Positions 37,775 to 47,164 of a DNA stretch of 64,000 bases are shown here, in pieces (within the stretch, counting starts at the first letter, position 1; every line of letters starts with the position of its first letter). The notes below the pieces were generated by a model, which worked only from the letters and a program-made list of their open reading frames with translations, did not search any database and was not told where the DNA came from. The stretch comes from Arsenophonus sp. aPb (lineage in GTDB: Bacteria; Pseudomonadota; Gammaproteobacteria; Enterobacterales; Enterobacteriaceae), in contig NZ_CP123499.1 in assembly GCF_029873475.1 (NCBI RefSeq), forward strand, positions 2,852,001-2,916,000. Direction: 5' to 3'. A program made the translations under genes and the position numbers.

Positions 37775-38404
37775 ATGATCAGTTGGCCATTTCTTGCTGT
37801 GTTATTTTCTGGTTGGCTCTATATTGATGCTGCCTATCGCGGTCCGCAATGGCAATGCTGGTTGTTTCGGCCAGTTACGCTATTATTGCTAGTATTTTGG
37901 GCCTGGAGTGCCGATATTACTGATGCTTCCGGCTACCTTATCATGGCGGGACTATTCATGATGCTCATAGCTGATGGCTGGCAAATGCTTTCTAGTGAAC
38001 GCTTATTACCCGCTATTTTCTTGCTATCTCTCAGCTTCCTGCTTTATACCATCAGTTTTGCTATGCAGATGAATTTCACTTTCTACTTGCCATTACTAGC
38101 TATCTTGCTGATCCTTAGTGTCATTGTATTAATTATAATCTGGACACCGGTTGGGTCACTACGGGCGCCTGCCATTTTTCTATTAGCAATGTCATTTATT
38201 ATGGCATGGATAGCAGGTGAACAATATTTCGGCTTAGCAAGAGAACATAATTTCTCCATTATGATAGGTGCATTTTTACTTTTTATTGCTAACAGTATTT
38301 GGCTTATTGCCAACTTTCGTTATCCATTTAAAGCTTCTAAAGCGACAATTACCGCTTGCTATTTGATTGGTCAATTTTTAATTGTACGCTCGCTTTACTT
38401 ATAA
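37775..38404 (+). CDS. yhhN: YhhN family membrane protein (TMEM86/lysoplasmalogenase-like)
   Basis: 209 residues, seven to eight hydrophobic helices throughout. The family (YhhN/TMEM86) includes animal lysoplasmalogenase, but bacterial members of this branch have no settled substrate. It lies between yhhM and zntA as in E. coli. Confidence 0.85.
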   Translation: MISWPFLAVLFSGWLYIDAAYRGPQWQCWLFRPVTLLLLVFWAWSADITDASGYLIMAGLFMMLIADGWQMLSSERLLPAIFLLSLSFLLYTISFAMQMNFTFYLPLLAILLILSVIVLIIIWTPVGSLRAPAIFLLAMSFIMAWIAGEQYFGLAREHNFSIMIGAFLLFIANSIWLIANFRYPFKASKATITACYLIGQFLIVRSLYL

Positions 38405-38468
38405 GTCTGATTGACAACAATTATTCCATTAAATAGCATTTTTTATCAAAAAAACTCCTCTTTTATGT

Positions 38469-38500
38469 TTGACTTTAGAGTTAACTCTAAAGTGTAGAGT
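38469..38500 (+). promoter_or_regulatory. MerR-type (ZntR) operator-promoter of zntA
   Basis: A perfect 22-base palindrome at 38472-38493 (half-site actttagagtt) lies between -35 TTGACT (38469-38474) and -10 TAGAGT (38495-38500). The spacer is 20 bases, over-long as in MerR-family promoters that need DNA untwisting. It closely resembles the E. coli ZntR operator in front of zntA. The zntR gene is not in the window. Confidence 0.88.
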
Positions 38501-38547
38501 AGATCACAGAAAAGAAATATTAAGTGAGTGCATTAAAAGGGGATACT

Positions 38548-40905
38548 ATGTGTGCACATACTCATAAACAACATAAGCATACTGCACAATGTTGCACAAT
38601 AAACGGTAGCTGCAGCGATAAAAAGAAAGTTAGTGGTCACAAACAAAGCAAAAAAACAGTATCTCTATCAGCAAAACAGACAGCTGAGGAAGAGCATCAC
38701 TCTGAGAGAAGTAATACTAATCTTACTAATCAGCATGTATGCAAAGATACCAATAAACATAACTGCATAAGTGAGCATTCACTTACATCCAAGGAAAGTA
38801 GTGCCTTTACACCCAGAGGAAAACAGCGCTTCCATTGGATTGTCAGCGGAATGGACTGCGCAAGCTGCGCGCGTAAAATTGAAATAGCCGTCAGTAAGAT
38901 CAATCATGTTAAACAAGTAAAAGTGCTATTTACAACCGAAAAATTGATTGTCGATGCTGATGATGATGTTCGTGATGATGTTATCAAAGCTGTGCAACAA
39001 GCTGGCTTCAAATTATATAACCTCAACACAGCTGAATCAGCAGTAAAAAACCGGAAAAACAATCCATTTAGTCAATCTAAGCCTATCATTATTTTAATAT
39101 TTTTAATGTTAATCAGCTGGGGGATTTCCTTCATTGATGTAAAAATAGGACAAATTGCTTTTATTCTAACAACATTATATGGACTCTATCCGATCACAGT
39201 TAGAGCAATACAGTTGATACGTTCAGGTACTTTTTTTGCGATAGAAACACTAATGAGTGTGGCAGCAATAGGCGCATTATTTATTAATGCCAGCGAAGAA
39301 GCCGCGATGGTACTGTTGTTATTTATGTTAGGAGAAAGATTAGAGTCATATGCAGCAGGACGCGCACGCCGAGGCATCAGTAGTTTAATGGCCCTTATTC
39401 CTGAACAAGCGTCGCTAATTAAAAATGGTGTAAAGACCAATGTTCCTGTCTCAACACTGCAACCAGGCGATATTATTGAAATCGTTCCCGGTGGCCGTTT
39501 ACCAACCGATGCTGAATTACTAAATGAATTTGCCAGTTTTGATGAAAGCGCACTAACGGGTGAATCAATACCTGTTGACCGAAAAACTGGCGAAAAAGTA
39601 CTAGCAGGCGCACTTTCCATCGATCGTGCTATACAAATGAAAGTGATATCCGAACAAGGTCAAAATGCAATCGATCGGATTATGATATTAATTGAGGAAG
39701 CTGAAGAGCGCCGCGCACCAATTGAACGATTTATTGATCGTTTTAGCCAAATTTACACGCCTATTATTATGTTAATCGCTATATTGGTTATTATTATTCC
39801 ACCGCTATTTTTTGCTCAACTTTGGGATATATGGCTCTATCGTGGTCTAACTTTGCTGTTAATCGGCTGCCCTTGTGCCTTGGTGATCTCTACTCCGGCG
39901 GCAATTACTTCTGCCCTTGCCGCAGCAAGCCGTCGAGGTGCACTGATTAAAGGGGGCGCAGCTTTAGAACAATTAAGTTCAGTCACCCAAGTTGCCTTAG
40001 ATAAAACGGGTACGCTTACCGAAGGAAAACCGCAAGTTACAGACATCATAACAGCTGAAACCGTGGCTCAGGAAACACTATTGCAATTTAGCGCTTCAGT
40101 CGAAAACGGTTCACACCATCCTTTAGCAAAAGCGATTTTGGCCAAAGCTCAAGCACTAGAAATTAATGTTGAACCCGCCCAAAATCATAAAGCATTGGCC
40201 GGTATTGGGGTGGAGGGTTATTTGGCAGCTAAACATATTGTGGTAGCAGCACCGAATAAAATCTCTGACGATATATTAACTATAAAATGGCAACACACCG
40301 TAAAAAAACTTGAAAATCAAGGCAAAACCGTGGTGGTGGTCTTAGTTGATAATAAGCTACTTGGCATTATTGCGATGCAAGATACACTACGCTCAGATGC
40401 GTTTGATGCTGTTAATCAGCTGAGAAAACTTGGTATTAAAACCGTCATGCTAACGGGCGATAACCCACTGGCAGCTAAATCAATTGCCCAAAAAATTGGT
40501 TTAGATTATCGGGCGGGGCTCTTACCTGAAGATAAAGTCAATGCAATTATAGCACTCAGTAAAACCGATCATACACTGATGGTTGGTGATGGTATTAATG
40601 ATGCTCCCGCAATGAAAGCGGCTAACGTCGGTATTGCCATGGGTAATGGAACGGATGTCGCACTTGAAACCGCTGATGCAGCATTAACTCATAATCGGCT
40701 AACTGGATTAGCCGAGATCATTATGTTGTCGCGAGCAACCAGAGCCAATATTCGGCAAAACATTACTATTGCCTTAGGACTAAAAGCCATCTTCCTAGTG
40801 ACTAGTTTATTAGGCATAACTGGCTTATGGATGGCTGTTTTAGCGGATTCCGGTGCCACTGCTTTAGTAACCGCAAACGCACTGCGCTTATTGAAGGCGC
40901 GTTAG
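38548..40905 (+). CDS. zntA: Zn2+/Cd2+/Pb2+-exporting P-type ATPase ZntA
   Basis: Inner-membrane metal efflux pump. 785 residues (E. coli 732). Order: a His/Cys-rich tail (about residues 1-95, roughly ten His and six Cys), an HMA domain with GMDCASCARK, membrane helices, the actuator TGES, the metal-binding GCPCALVIS, phosphorylated Asp in DKTGTLTEG, and hinge GDGINDAP. The ATG at 38548 has a strong AGGGGA site; an in-frame GTG at 38524 would add eight residues. The tail is about 50 residues longer than in E. coli and may hold extra zinc. Controlled by the ZntR-type operator upstream. Confidence 0.96.
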   Translation: MCAHTHKQHKHTAQCCTINGSCSDKKKVSGHKQSKKTVSLSAKQTAEEEHHSERSNTNLTNQHVCKDTNKHNCISEHSLTSKESSAFTPRGKQRFHWIVSGMDCASCARKIEIAVSKINHVKQVKVLFTTEKLIVDADDDVRDDVIKAVQQAGFKLYNLNTAESAVKNRKNNPFSQSKPIIILIFLMLISWGISFIDVKIGQIAFILTTLYGLYPITVRAIQLIRSGTFFAIETLMSVAAIGALFINASEEAAMVLLLFMLGERLESYAAGRARRGISSLMALIPEQASLIKNGVKTNVPVSTLQPGDIIEIVPGGRLPTDAELLNEFASFDESALTGESIPVDRKTGEKVLAGALSIDRAIQMKVISEQGQNAIDRIMILIEEAEERRAPIERFIDRFSQIYTPIIMLIAILVIIIPPLFFAQLWDIWLYRGLTLLLIGCPCALVISTPAAITSALAAASRRGALIKGGAALEQLSSVTQVALDKTGTLTEGKPQVTDIITAETVAQETLLQFSASVENGSHHPLAKAILAKAQALEINVEPAQNHKALAGIGVEGYLAAKHIVVAAPNKISDDILTIKWQHTVKKLENQGKTVVVVLVDNKLLGIIAMQDTLRSDAFDAVNQLRKLGIKTVMLTGDNPLAAKSIAQKIGLDYRAGLLPEDKVNAIIALSKTDHTLMVGDGINDAPAMKAANVGIAMGNGTDVALETADAALTHNRLTGLAEIIMLSRATRANIRQNITIALGLKAIFLVTSLLGITGLWMAVLADSGATALVTANALRLLKAR

Positions 40906-40945
40906 ACAGAATAAATATTTATTAAATATTATTTATATATTGGAG

Positions 40946-40979
40946 AAAAGAGAGGCATGGTTCAATAGCCTCTCTTTTT
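40946..40979. terminator. Bidirectional terminator between zntA and tusA
   Basis: aaaagagaggc (40946-40956) pairs with gcctctctttt (40968-40978), 11-base loop, A-run on one side and T-run on the other. It serves both convergent genes. Confidence 0.88.
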
Positions 40980-41018
40980 CAATATATTATTTTATTTACC
41001 ACTGTTTCATTTTTAGTA

Positions 41019-41267
41019 TTAATTCACTTTTTTGCGGATCAAATAACGGTAGGGAGGTTGCTGAGTCTCTTCAGCTAAAAGTTGATGTTCCATGAAACGA
41101 CAAAAGGCAGGAATATCACGGATTGTAGCCGGATCATCAGCAATAATTAATAACGTTTCACCTTCAGCCATCTGACGAACCATTTTTCTTATCATCATAA
41201 TTGGTTCAGGACAACGTAATCCTTGTGTATTAAGGGTTCGATTTGGGTTAGTAAAAATATCTGACAT
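41019..41267 (-). CDS. tusA: Sulfur carrier protein TusA
   Basis: Accepts persulfide sulfur from IscS and passes it to TusBCD-E for 2-thiouridine in tRNA, also to molybdopterin synthesis. 82 residues (E. coli 81). The sulfur-carrying Cys19 is in LRCPEPIMMIRK; the DDPATIRDIPAFCRFM block completes the family pattern. It lies between zntA and yhhQ as in E. coli. Confidence 0.95.
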   Translation of the reverse strand: MSDIFTNPNRTLNTQGLRCPEPIMMIRKMVRQMAEGETLLIIADDPATIRDIPAFCRFMEHQLLAEETQQPPYRYLIRKKVN

Positions 41268-41427
41268 AGGTATTTCGTTTTAAAGCCTATTCAATAGGTT
41301 GGAATTATATTACAAATCAAATAAATTCTCCTGCCATTTATTAAATAAAATAGATAAGAAAACTTTATTATTCATTTTGCTTTTATCTTATCTCAGGAGT
41401 ATGATGCGCTGCGTAAATGACATTATC

Positions 41428-41460
41428 ATGGGTTCCCTCACCCCATTTAATCAAAAAGGT
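41428..41460 (+). promoter_or_regulatory. preQ1-I riboswitch in the yhhQ leader
   Basis: Stem P1 is AUGGG (41428-41432) with CCCAU (41442-41446). The loop begins UU and ends with C41441, the position that pairs with preQ1 in this class. An A-rich tail follows (UUAAUCAAAAAGG, 41447-41459). CCU (41436-41438) can pair with AGG (41457-41459) to form the P2 pseudoknot, which would hide the ribosome site six bases before the yhhQ ATG. The layout is very close to the Thermoanaerobacter type 2 example. The gene controlled, a queuosine precursor transporter, fits. Confidence 0.85.
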
Positions 41461-41465
41461 ATAAT

Positions 41466-42137
41466 ATGTTCGAATTAACGCCACAACAGCGAATTAAGGC
41501 ACTCATCTGGCTTTCCTTTTTTCATATTTTGATAATTACCTCTAGTAATTATCTGGTACAACTGCCGATTACCATTTTTGGCTTTCATACCACATGGGGA
41601 GCATTCACTTTTCCTTTCATTTTTTTGACAACCGATCTAACTGTACGTATTTATGGTGCTTCTCTCGCTCGACGGATTATTGCTGCGACTTTGCTGCCGG
41701 CGCTTTCTATCTCCTACATTCTATCGGCACTTTTTTACCAAGGACAATGGCAAGGGTTTATTACACTAAATGAATTTAATTTTTTTGTTGCCCGTATTGC
41801 GCTAGCAAGCTTCATGGCTTACGCTTTAGGCCAAATTATGGATATTTTCGTGTTTAATAAATTACGTAATTATCGTCGTTGGTGGATTGCACCGACTGCT
41901 GCAATGTTTTTCGGTAATCTACTAGATACGATTGCTTTCTTTTTCATTGCATTTTATCGCAGCACTGACCCTTTTATGGCGACAAACTGGGTGGAAATTG
42001 CTTTAGTCGATTATAGCTTTAAGTTATTTATTTGTATGTTATTTTTTCTTCCAGCCTATGGGTTGATGTTGAACTTCATTTTAAGCTACTTCTTCCAGGG
42101 TCAACACGAAAAGAATTGTTATCTAGCTAGCAGATAA
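41466..42137 (+). CDS. yhhQ: Queuosine precursor transporter YhhQ (QPTR)
   Basis: Inner-membrane uptake of preQ0/preQ1 for queuosine in tRNA anticodons. 223 residues (E. coli 221), six or so helices. The COG1738 signature is TFPFIFLTTDLTVRIYGASLARR; PTAAMFFGNLLDTIAFFFIAF follows. Expression is probably controlled at translation by the preQ1-I riboswitch directly upstream: ligand would mask the AAGG ribosome site. Confidence 0.95.
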   Translation: MFELTPQQRIKALIWLSFFHILIITSSNYLVQLPITIFGFHTTWGAFTFPFIFLTTDLTVRIYGASLARRIIAATLLPALSISYILSALFYQGQWQGFITLNEFNFFVARIALASFMAYALGQIMDIFVFNKLRNYRRWWIAPTAAMFFGNLLDTIAFFFIAFYRSTDPFMATNWVEIALVDYSFKLFICMLFFLPAYGLMLNFILSYFFQGQHEKNCYLASR

Positions 42138-42667
42138 TAATTAAGTTGAATCAAGTCTAAATATGCCTAATTGAATATCTGTTTAACAATAAAACCATCT
42201 ATTGAGTGGAGAATAACAATGTCCACTCAGTGCAATACCGTGTAAACCACAGAACGCTTAGCAATAATTTCCGTTATAGGGGAGTTGTAGACTGTAATCT
42301 GATATTTGATACCGACTAAATAAAAGGTCAGCTATCACAATATAAAACAATTTTTAATCAACAATGTTTATTAAGAAACAAAAACGAGCATTCATAGTGA
42401 CTTTTGATAGCAGAACTAACAAATTTATGACGAAGTTCACACTTATGCTTGAATAATTAAAAAATTATTTCTATCGCCGATATATATTTTGTCTGTTTAC
42501 GCACAAATTTATAACATTTTAGCATTCATATGCAGACATATGCATTAACATGAGTTATCTTAGCGCGCGATTAAGAAAGAAGACCGAATAATAACGTCTC
42601 ACATTTTTCGTTTTAGCAATTGCTTATTACTTGATAGCAATAATTTAAATGCTATCGGAGGGGAATT
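42138..42667. other. Intergenic region upstream of glpT
   Basis: 530 bases, no gene seen. Contains an 8-base inverted repeat with an 11-base loop (42203-42210 and 42222-42229), possibly a weak terminator after yhhQ, a CRP-like site (listed separately), and a direct repeat catatgca at 42527-42534 and 42537-42544. ATTTTTCGTT near 42603 resembles one GlpR half-operator. Confidence 0.5.
42426..42441 (+). promoter_or_regulatory. Candidate CRP site for glpTQ
   Basis: TATGA-N6-TCACA matches the TGTGA-N6-TCACA CRP core at nine of ten positions. glpTQ of E. coli is activated by cAMP-CRP, which fits. It lies about 230 bases before glpT, so a promoter well upstream of the gene would be needed. Confidence 0.45.
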
Positions 42668-44020
42668 ATGTTAAGTATTTTTAAGCCAGCACCACATAAC
42701 AAAAGAGTTCCGGCAGATCAAATTGATCCACTTTATCGCCGCCTACGTTGGCAAATTTTCTTCGGTATTTTCTTTGGTTACGCTGCTTACTATCTAGTTA
42801 GAAAGAATTTTGCCTTAGCGATGCCTTATTTAATTGAGCAAGGTTTTTCCAAAGGTGATCTTGGTTTTGCGCTATCAGGTATCTCAATTGCTTATGGTAT
42901 ATCAAAATTTATCATGGGCTCAGTTTCTGATCGCTCAAATCCGAGAGTATTTTTACCTGCTGGGCTAATTTTATCCGCTTCAGTGATGCTGATTATGGGC
43001 TTTGTGCCTTGGGCAACCTCAAGCATTATGATCATGTTTGTTTTACTCTTCCTATGCGGTTGGTTTCAAGGTATGGGATGGCCCCCCTGTGGCCGAACAA
43101 TGGTTCACTGGTGGTCACAAAAAGAACGTGGTGGTATCGTTTCGATTTGGAATTGCGCGCATAATGTTGGTGGTGGCATTCCACCTTTATTATTTATATT
43201 AGGTATGGCATGGTTCCACGATTGGAAAGCAGCGCTATATATGCCAGCTTTTGCTGCCATTTTAGTTGCTATTATTGCTTTCGCTCTAATGCGTGATACT
43301 CCACAATCCTGTGGTTTGCCACCGATTGAAGAGTATAAAAATGACTACCCACCTGATTATACAGATAAAGATGAAAAAGAGCTGACCGCAAAACAGATCT
43401 TTATGCAATATATTTTGCCTAACAAACTGCTGTGGATGATCGCTTTTGCTAACGTTTTCGTTTATTTACTCCGTTACGGCGTGCTTGACTGGTCGCCGAC
43501 TTACTTACGTGAAGTTAAACACTTTGCTATGGATAAATCCTCATGGGCTTATTTCTTATATGAATATGCTGGTATTCCCGGCACACTACTTTGCGGTTGG
43601 ATGTCAGATAAAGTTTTCAAAGGGAACCGTGGTGCCACCGGCGTATTTTTCATGGCATTAGTAACCATTGCAACCGTTGCCTTTTGGCTCAATCCGCCAG
43701 GAAATCCTCATATTGATATGGCTTGCATGCTAATTATTGGATTTTTAATCTATGGCCCTGTTATGTTGATTGGTTTACATGCACTTGAATTAGCCCCCAA
43801 AAAAGCCGCAGGTACTGCTGCTGGTTTTACCGGTTTATTTGGCTATCTTGGTGGTTCAGTAGCGGCAAGTGCTATCGTGGGTTATACCGTTGACTATTTC
43901 GGCTGGAATGGCGGCTTTATGGTAATGATTGGCGGTAGCTTTCTTTCTGTTATTTTATTGTTTATTGTGATGTTAAGTGAAAATAAACATAAGCGCCAAA
44001 TGATGGAGCAACATAGCTAA
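42668..44020 (+). CDS. glpT: Glycerol-3-phosphate:phosphate antiporter GlpT
   Basis: Inner-membrane MFS antiporter taking up glycerol 3-phosphate (and fosfomycin). 450 residues (E. coli 452), 12 helices. Signatures include YLVRKNFALAMPYL with the substrate-binding Arg, GWFQGMGWPPCGRTMVHWWS, and GLHALELAPKKAAGTAAGF. A strong GGAGGGG ribosome site precedes the ATG. Followed by glpQ, the usual operon. Confidence 0.97.
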   Translation: MLSIFKPAPHNKRVPADQIDPLYRRLRWQIFFGIFFGYAAYYLVRKNFALAMPYLIEQGFSKGDLGFALSGISIAYGISKFIMGSVSDRSNPRVFLPAGLILSASVMLIMGFVPWATSSIMIMFVLLFLCGWFQGMGWPPCGRTMVHWWSQKERGGIVSIWNCAHNVGGGIPPLLFILGMAWFHDWKAALYMPAFAAILVAIIAFALMRDTPQSCGLPPIEEYKNDYPPDYTDKDEKELTAKQIFMQYILPNKLLWMIAFANVFVYLLRYGVLDWSPTYLREVKHFAMDKSSWAYFLYEYAGIPGTLLCGWMSDKVFKGNRGATGVFFMALVTIATVAFWLNPPGNPHIDMACMLIIGFLIYGPVMLIGLHALELAPKKAAGTAAGFTGLFGYLGGSVAASAIVGYTVDYFGWNGGFMVMIGGSFLSVILLFIVMLSENKHKRQMMEQHS

Positions 44021-44120
44021 TTTTTGTCATAGATCTACTATCTTTAATTAATAAACTCGGCCAAAAGGGGAACTCACTTTATTGCTGATTTCCCCGATCA
44101 TAATAAAGAGAATTATACTA

Positions 44121-45197
44121 ATGAATATAAAATTAAATACCTTGGTTGCTAGTATGTTATTAGTTATATCGATGTCAACAATTGCCCAATCTAATGCAAA
44201 AGTTGTTATTGCTCATCGTGGGGCAAGTGGTTATCTGCCTGAACATACATTACCCGCCAAAGCAATGGCTTATGCACAAGGTGCCGATTTTCTTGAACAA
44301 GATCTGGTAATGACAAAAGATAATGAGCTGATTGTATTACATGATCACTATCTAGATAGCGTAACAGACGTTGCTGACCGCTTTCCAGGCCGTGCTCGCA
44401 AAGATGGTCGCTTTTATGCCATTGATTTTACCTTACCAGAAATTCGTTCACTTAAATTTACTGAAGCCTTTGAAATGAAAGATGGTAAAAAGGTGCAAAC
44501 CTATCCTAACCGTTTCCCAATGGGAAAATCCAGCTTCCATATTCATACTTTTCAAGAAGAAATTGAATTTGTCCAAGGTTTAAATAAATCAACCAGCAAA
44601 AACATAGGCATTTATCCTGAAATTAAAGCACCTTGGTTTCATAAGCAAGAAGGAAAAGATATTTCAACTAGGGTGTTAGAAGTACTAAAGCAATATGGCT
44701 ACAGCAACAAAAACGACAATGTCTATCTCCAGTGTTTTGATGCTAATGAGTTAAAACGTATTAAAAATGAGCTTTTCCCTAAATTAGGCATGGATTTAAA
44801 ACTGGTTCAATTAATTGCTTATACTGACTGGCATGAAACTTATGAAGAGCAGCCTAACGGTAGCTGGACTAACTATAGCTATGATTGGATGTTCAAACCA
44901 GGCGCAATGAAAGAAGTGGCTAAATATGCTGATGGGATAGGGCCAGATTATCACATGCTAATTAGTGAAAACTCCAAGCCTGGTAAAATAAAGCTTACTA
45001 CAATGGTTAAAGATGCACACAAAAATAAGTTAGTCGTTCACCCTTATACCATTCGGATTGATAAGCTACCAAATTATGTGAAAAACGGTGAACAACTATT
45101 TGATATTATCTATAACAAAGCTAATGTCGATGGTGCCTTTACCGATTTTCCTGATCTTGGGGTAAAATTTTTGCAAAAACAGCATCAACATCAATAA
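44121..45197 (+). CDS. glpQ: Periplasmic glycerophosphodiester phosphodiesterase GlpQ
   Basis: Hydrolyses glycerophosphodiesters in the periplasm to glycerol 3-phosphate, which GlpT imports. 358 residues, the E. coli length. Signal peptide with likely cleavage at IAQS-NAK (about residue 26). GDPD motifs: VIAHRGASGYLPEHT and EQDLVMTKDNELIVLHD. The ATG at 44121 is preferred over a TTG at 44082. It is 100 bases after glpT, presumably one transcript. Confidence 0.96.
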   Translation: MNIKLNTLVASMLLVISMSTIAQSNAKVVIAHRGASGYLPEHTLPAKAMAYAQGADFLEQDLVMTKDNELIVLHDHYLDSVTDVADRFPGRARKDGRFYAIDFTLPEIRSLKFTEAFEMKDGKKVQTYPNRFPMGKSSFHIHTFQEEIEFVQGLNKSTSKNIGIYPEIKAPWFHKQEGKDISTRVLEVLKQYGYSNKNDNVYLQCFDANELKRIKNELFPKLGMDLKLVQLIAYTDWHETYEEQPNGSWTNYSYDWMFKPGAMKEVAKYADGIGPDYHMLISENSKPGKIKLTTMVKDAHKNKLVVHPYTIRIDKLPNYVKNGEQLFDIIYNKANVDGAFTDFPDLGVKFLQKQHQHQ

Positions 45198-45213
45198 CAA
45201 CCACCGATAAACT

Positions 45214-45240
45214 CAGCGGTAACAATTTACCGCTGTTTGC
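45214..45240. terminator. Terminator between convergent glpQ and epmA
   Basis: cagcggtaa (45214-45222) pairs with ttaccgctg (45227-45235), 4-base loop, followed by ttt. It sits 17 bases after the glpQ stop and may act for both genes. Confidence 0.75.
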
Positions 45241-45258
45241 TATTAGCTTACTAATATA

Positions 45259-46239
45259 TTAAGCCCGCTCGATAGAAAAAGAGATAACATCACTGATTTT
45301 TTCTGCATTCAACGCCAACATAACTAAACGATCAATGCCTAAAGCAACGCCTGAACAATCAGGAATGACTTTATCTAATGCAGCAAGGAGACACTCATCA
45401 ATAGGCTGTTCTGGTAAACCCATTTTTTCACGAATTTGGTTATCATGCTCAAAACGTTCTCTTTGTTCTTGTGCATCTGTCAACTCACGAAAACCATTAG
45501 CCAACTCAATACCCTTAAAATAAACTTCAAAACGTTCAGCAACCCGGTGATCTTCTTTACTAATTTCGGCTAATGCTGCCTGTGAAGCAGGGAAATGATA
45601 GATAACGGTGGGTTTATCTTTACCTAAATTAGGTTCAACTCCCATAGTAAACAAAAATTGTAACAACACATCCTTGTCTTCTTCTGTTTCTGCGTTATTT
45701 AAACCCAACTTCACTGCTGCATCACGCAATTGTTTTCTTTCTGATTCCAGTGCTAATGGATCAATATTTAGATAGCGCTGAAAAGCCTGTTGATATGATA
45801 TCCGTTCAGTTGGTTGGCAATCCAAAATCTGTTGCAGCAAATCATCCACTTCATCAATAAGTCGATACATGTCATAATGGGGTCGATACCATTCAAGCAT
45901 AGTAAACTCTGGATTATGGTAACGTCCCTCTTCTTCATTACGAAAAGCTTTAATTATCTGATATATAGGCCCACTGCCGGCCGCTAACAAACGTTTCATA
46001 TGATATTCTGGGCTCGTTATCATATACAGTTTGGTGCTGTCAGCGATCACCGGAGCTATAAATTGGGTTTCAAACGGCGAGAGATGAATATCTGTTACCG
46101 TGAATTTGCTTAATATAGGCGTCTCTACTTCTACTACTCCCCGATCGATGAAAAAACGCCTGATTTCAGCAATAATTTTGGCTCTTTTCAGTAAGTTATT
46201 GATAGACGCGCTCGGTTGCCAATTCACTACCTCACTCAT
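45259..46239 (-). CDS. epmA: Elongation factor P beta-lysyltransferase EpmA (PoxA/GenX)
   Basis: Attaches beta-lysine to the conserved lysine of EF-P, relieving ribosome stalling at polyproline. 326 residues (E. coli 325). A stand-alone class II lysyl-tRNA synthetase catalytic domain without the anticodon-binding part: motif 2 FRNEEEGRYHNPEFTMLEW, motif 3 GVALGIDRLVMLAL. It is divergent from frdABCD as in E. coli. Confidence 0.96.
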   Translation of the reverse strand: MSEVVNWQPSASINNLLKRAKIIAEIRRFFIDRGVVEVETPILSKFTVTDIHLSPFETQFIAPVIADSTKLYMITSPEYHMKRLLAAGSGPIYQIIKAFRNEEEGRYHNPEFTMLEWYRPHYDMYRLIDEVDDLLQQILDCQPTERISYQQAFQRYLNIDPLALESERKQLRDAAVKLGLNNAETEEDKDVLLQFLFTMGVEPNLGKDKPTVIYHFPASQAALAEISKEDHRVAERFEVYFKGIELANGFRELTDAQEQRERFEHDNQIREKMGLPEQPIDECLLAALDKVIPDCSGVALGIDRLVMLALNAEKISDVISFSIERA

Positions 46240-47164
46240 TGTAAAAACTCCAAAAAAGAATAAAGCGCGCCAGTTTACTCGCCTGTAAACAAATAAACAA
46301 ATGTTTCATATCGTTAATCTCATCACTAGGTTTTTTAACAAAAATAAACTAACCCTTAGTTGAATAGTAAGAGAACCTGAAAATATTAATTAGTTGAAAG
46401 AAATAATTAATATTAGTTATAAGTTGATATAACTATTTTCTATATGATCTCCAATTTAGCTGAACAAAGAAAATATTTCAACTGAAAATCATCAAGCCAT
46501 AAAAAACAAATTTAAATAATATCAATATGTTAAAAGAATTTAGAAGTTATTTTCAGCTATAAAATTAATAAAAAAACTAAAAATAATAATTTTTATGCAT
46601 TAGTACAAATTTTTATTATTAAGGATACATTCATTTATAATAATTTTATAAACACAAAAATATTATAAATATGACTAAAATTATCTTATTGCTCATGGAA
46701 ATATTATCAATGAATATATTTTATTGATTATAAAAAATACCAAAATGGAATAATGTTATATATCAATAAATAAGCACATAATTATACTATTTTTATTAAA
46801 TAAATTTTATATTATTTATTAAGTTAGCAACAAAACTTGCTACTAGTGATTGTTTGAAATTTATTTAAAATCTTTATCAATAAAAAATAAAAACCAACTC
46901 AAAATCCACTCAGTTAATAAGATAACATATAAACTTAATTATACTCATTTTATGATCAAAAATAGCTAATTTTTAAAACAAATCTATTAGCTCTCACTTT
47001 TTATAAGCAAAATCCTAGAAAACTTGTACCTGAATCAAATCTCTGTCAGTAACAATTTGTTATAAATTGCTTAATAATAATTTATTGTTAATTATTAATC
47101 ATAATTAAATAACAATGCCATAACAACATGAAGTTTATTTCAAATAGTAATGGAGAAGCATAGT
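46240..47164. other. Long, extremely AT-rich epmA-frdA intergenic region
   Basis: 925 bases with no supported gene, far longer and more AT-rich than the roughly 300-base spacer in E. coli. It must contain the frd promoter. I could not find a convincing FNR dyad (TTGAT-N4-ATCAA); only half-sites such as aatcaa near 47034 occur. The many A-tracts make intrinsic curvature and H-NS binding likely. The region may also hold eroded sequence. Confidence 0.5.

Noticed and set aside
42203..42229. Rho-independent terminator after yhhQ
   Set aside because: 8-base stem but an 11-base loop and no T-run after it.
46240..47164. FNR site upstream of frdA
   Set aside because: Only half-sites were found by eye; no TTGAT-N4-ATCAA with acceptable match.
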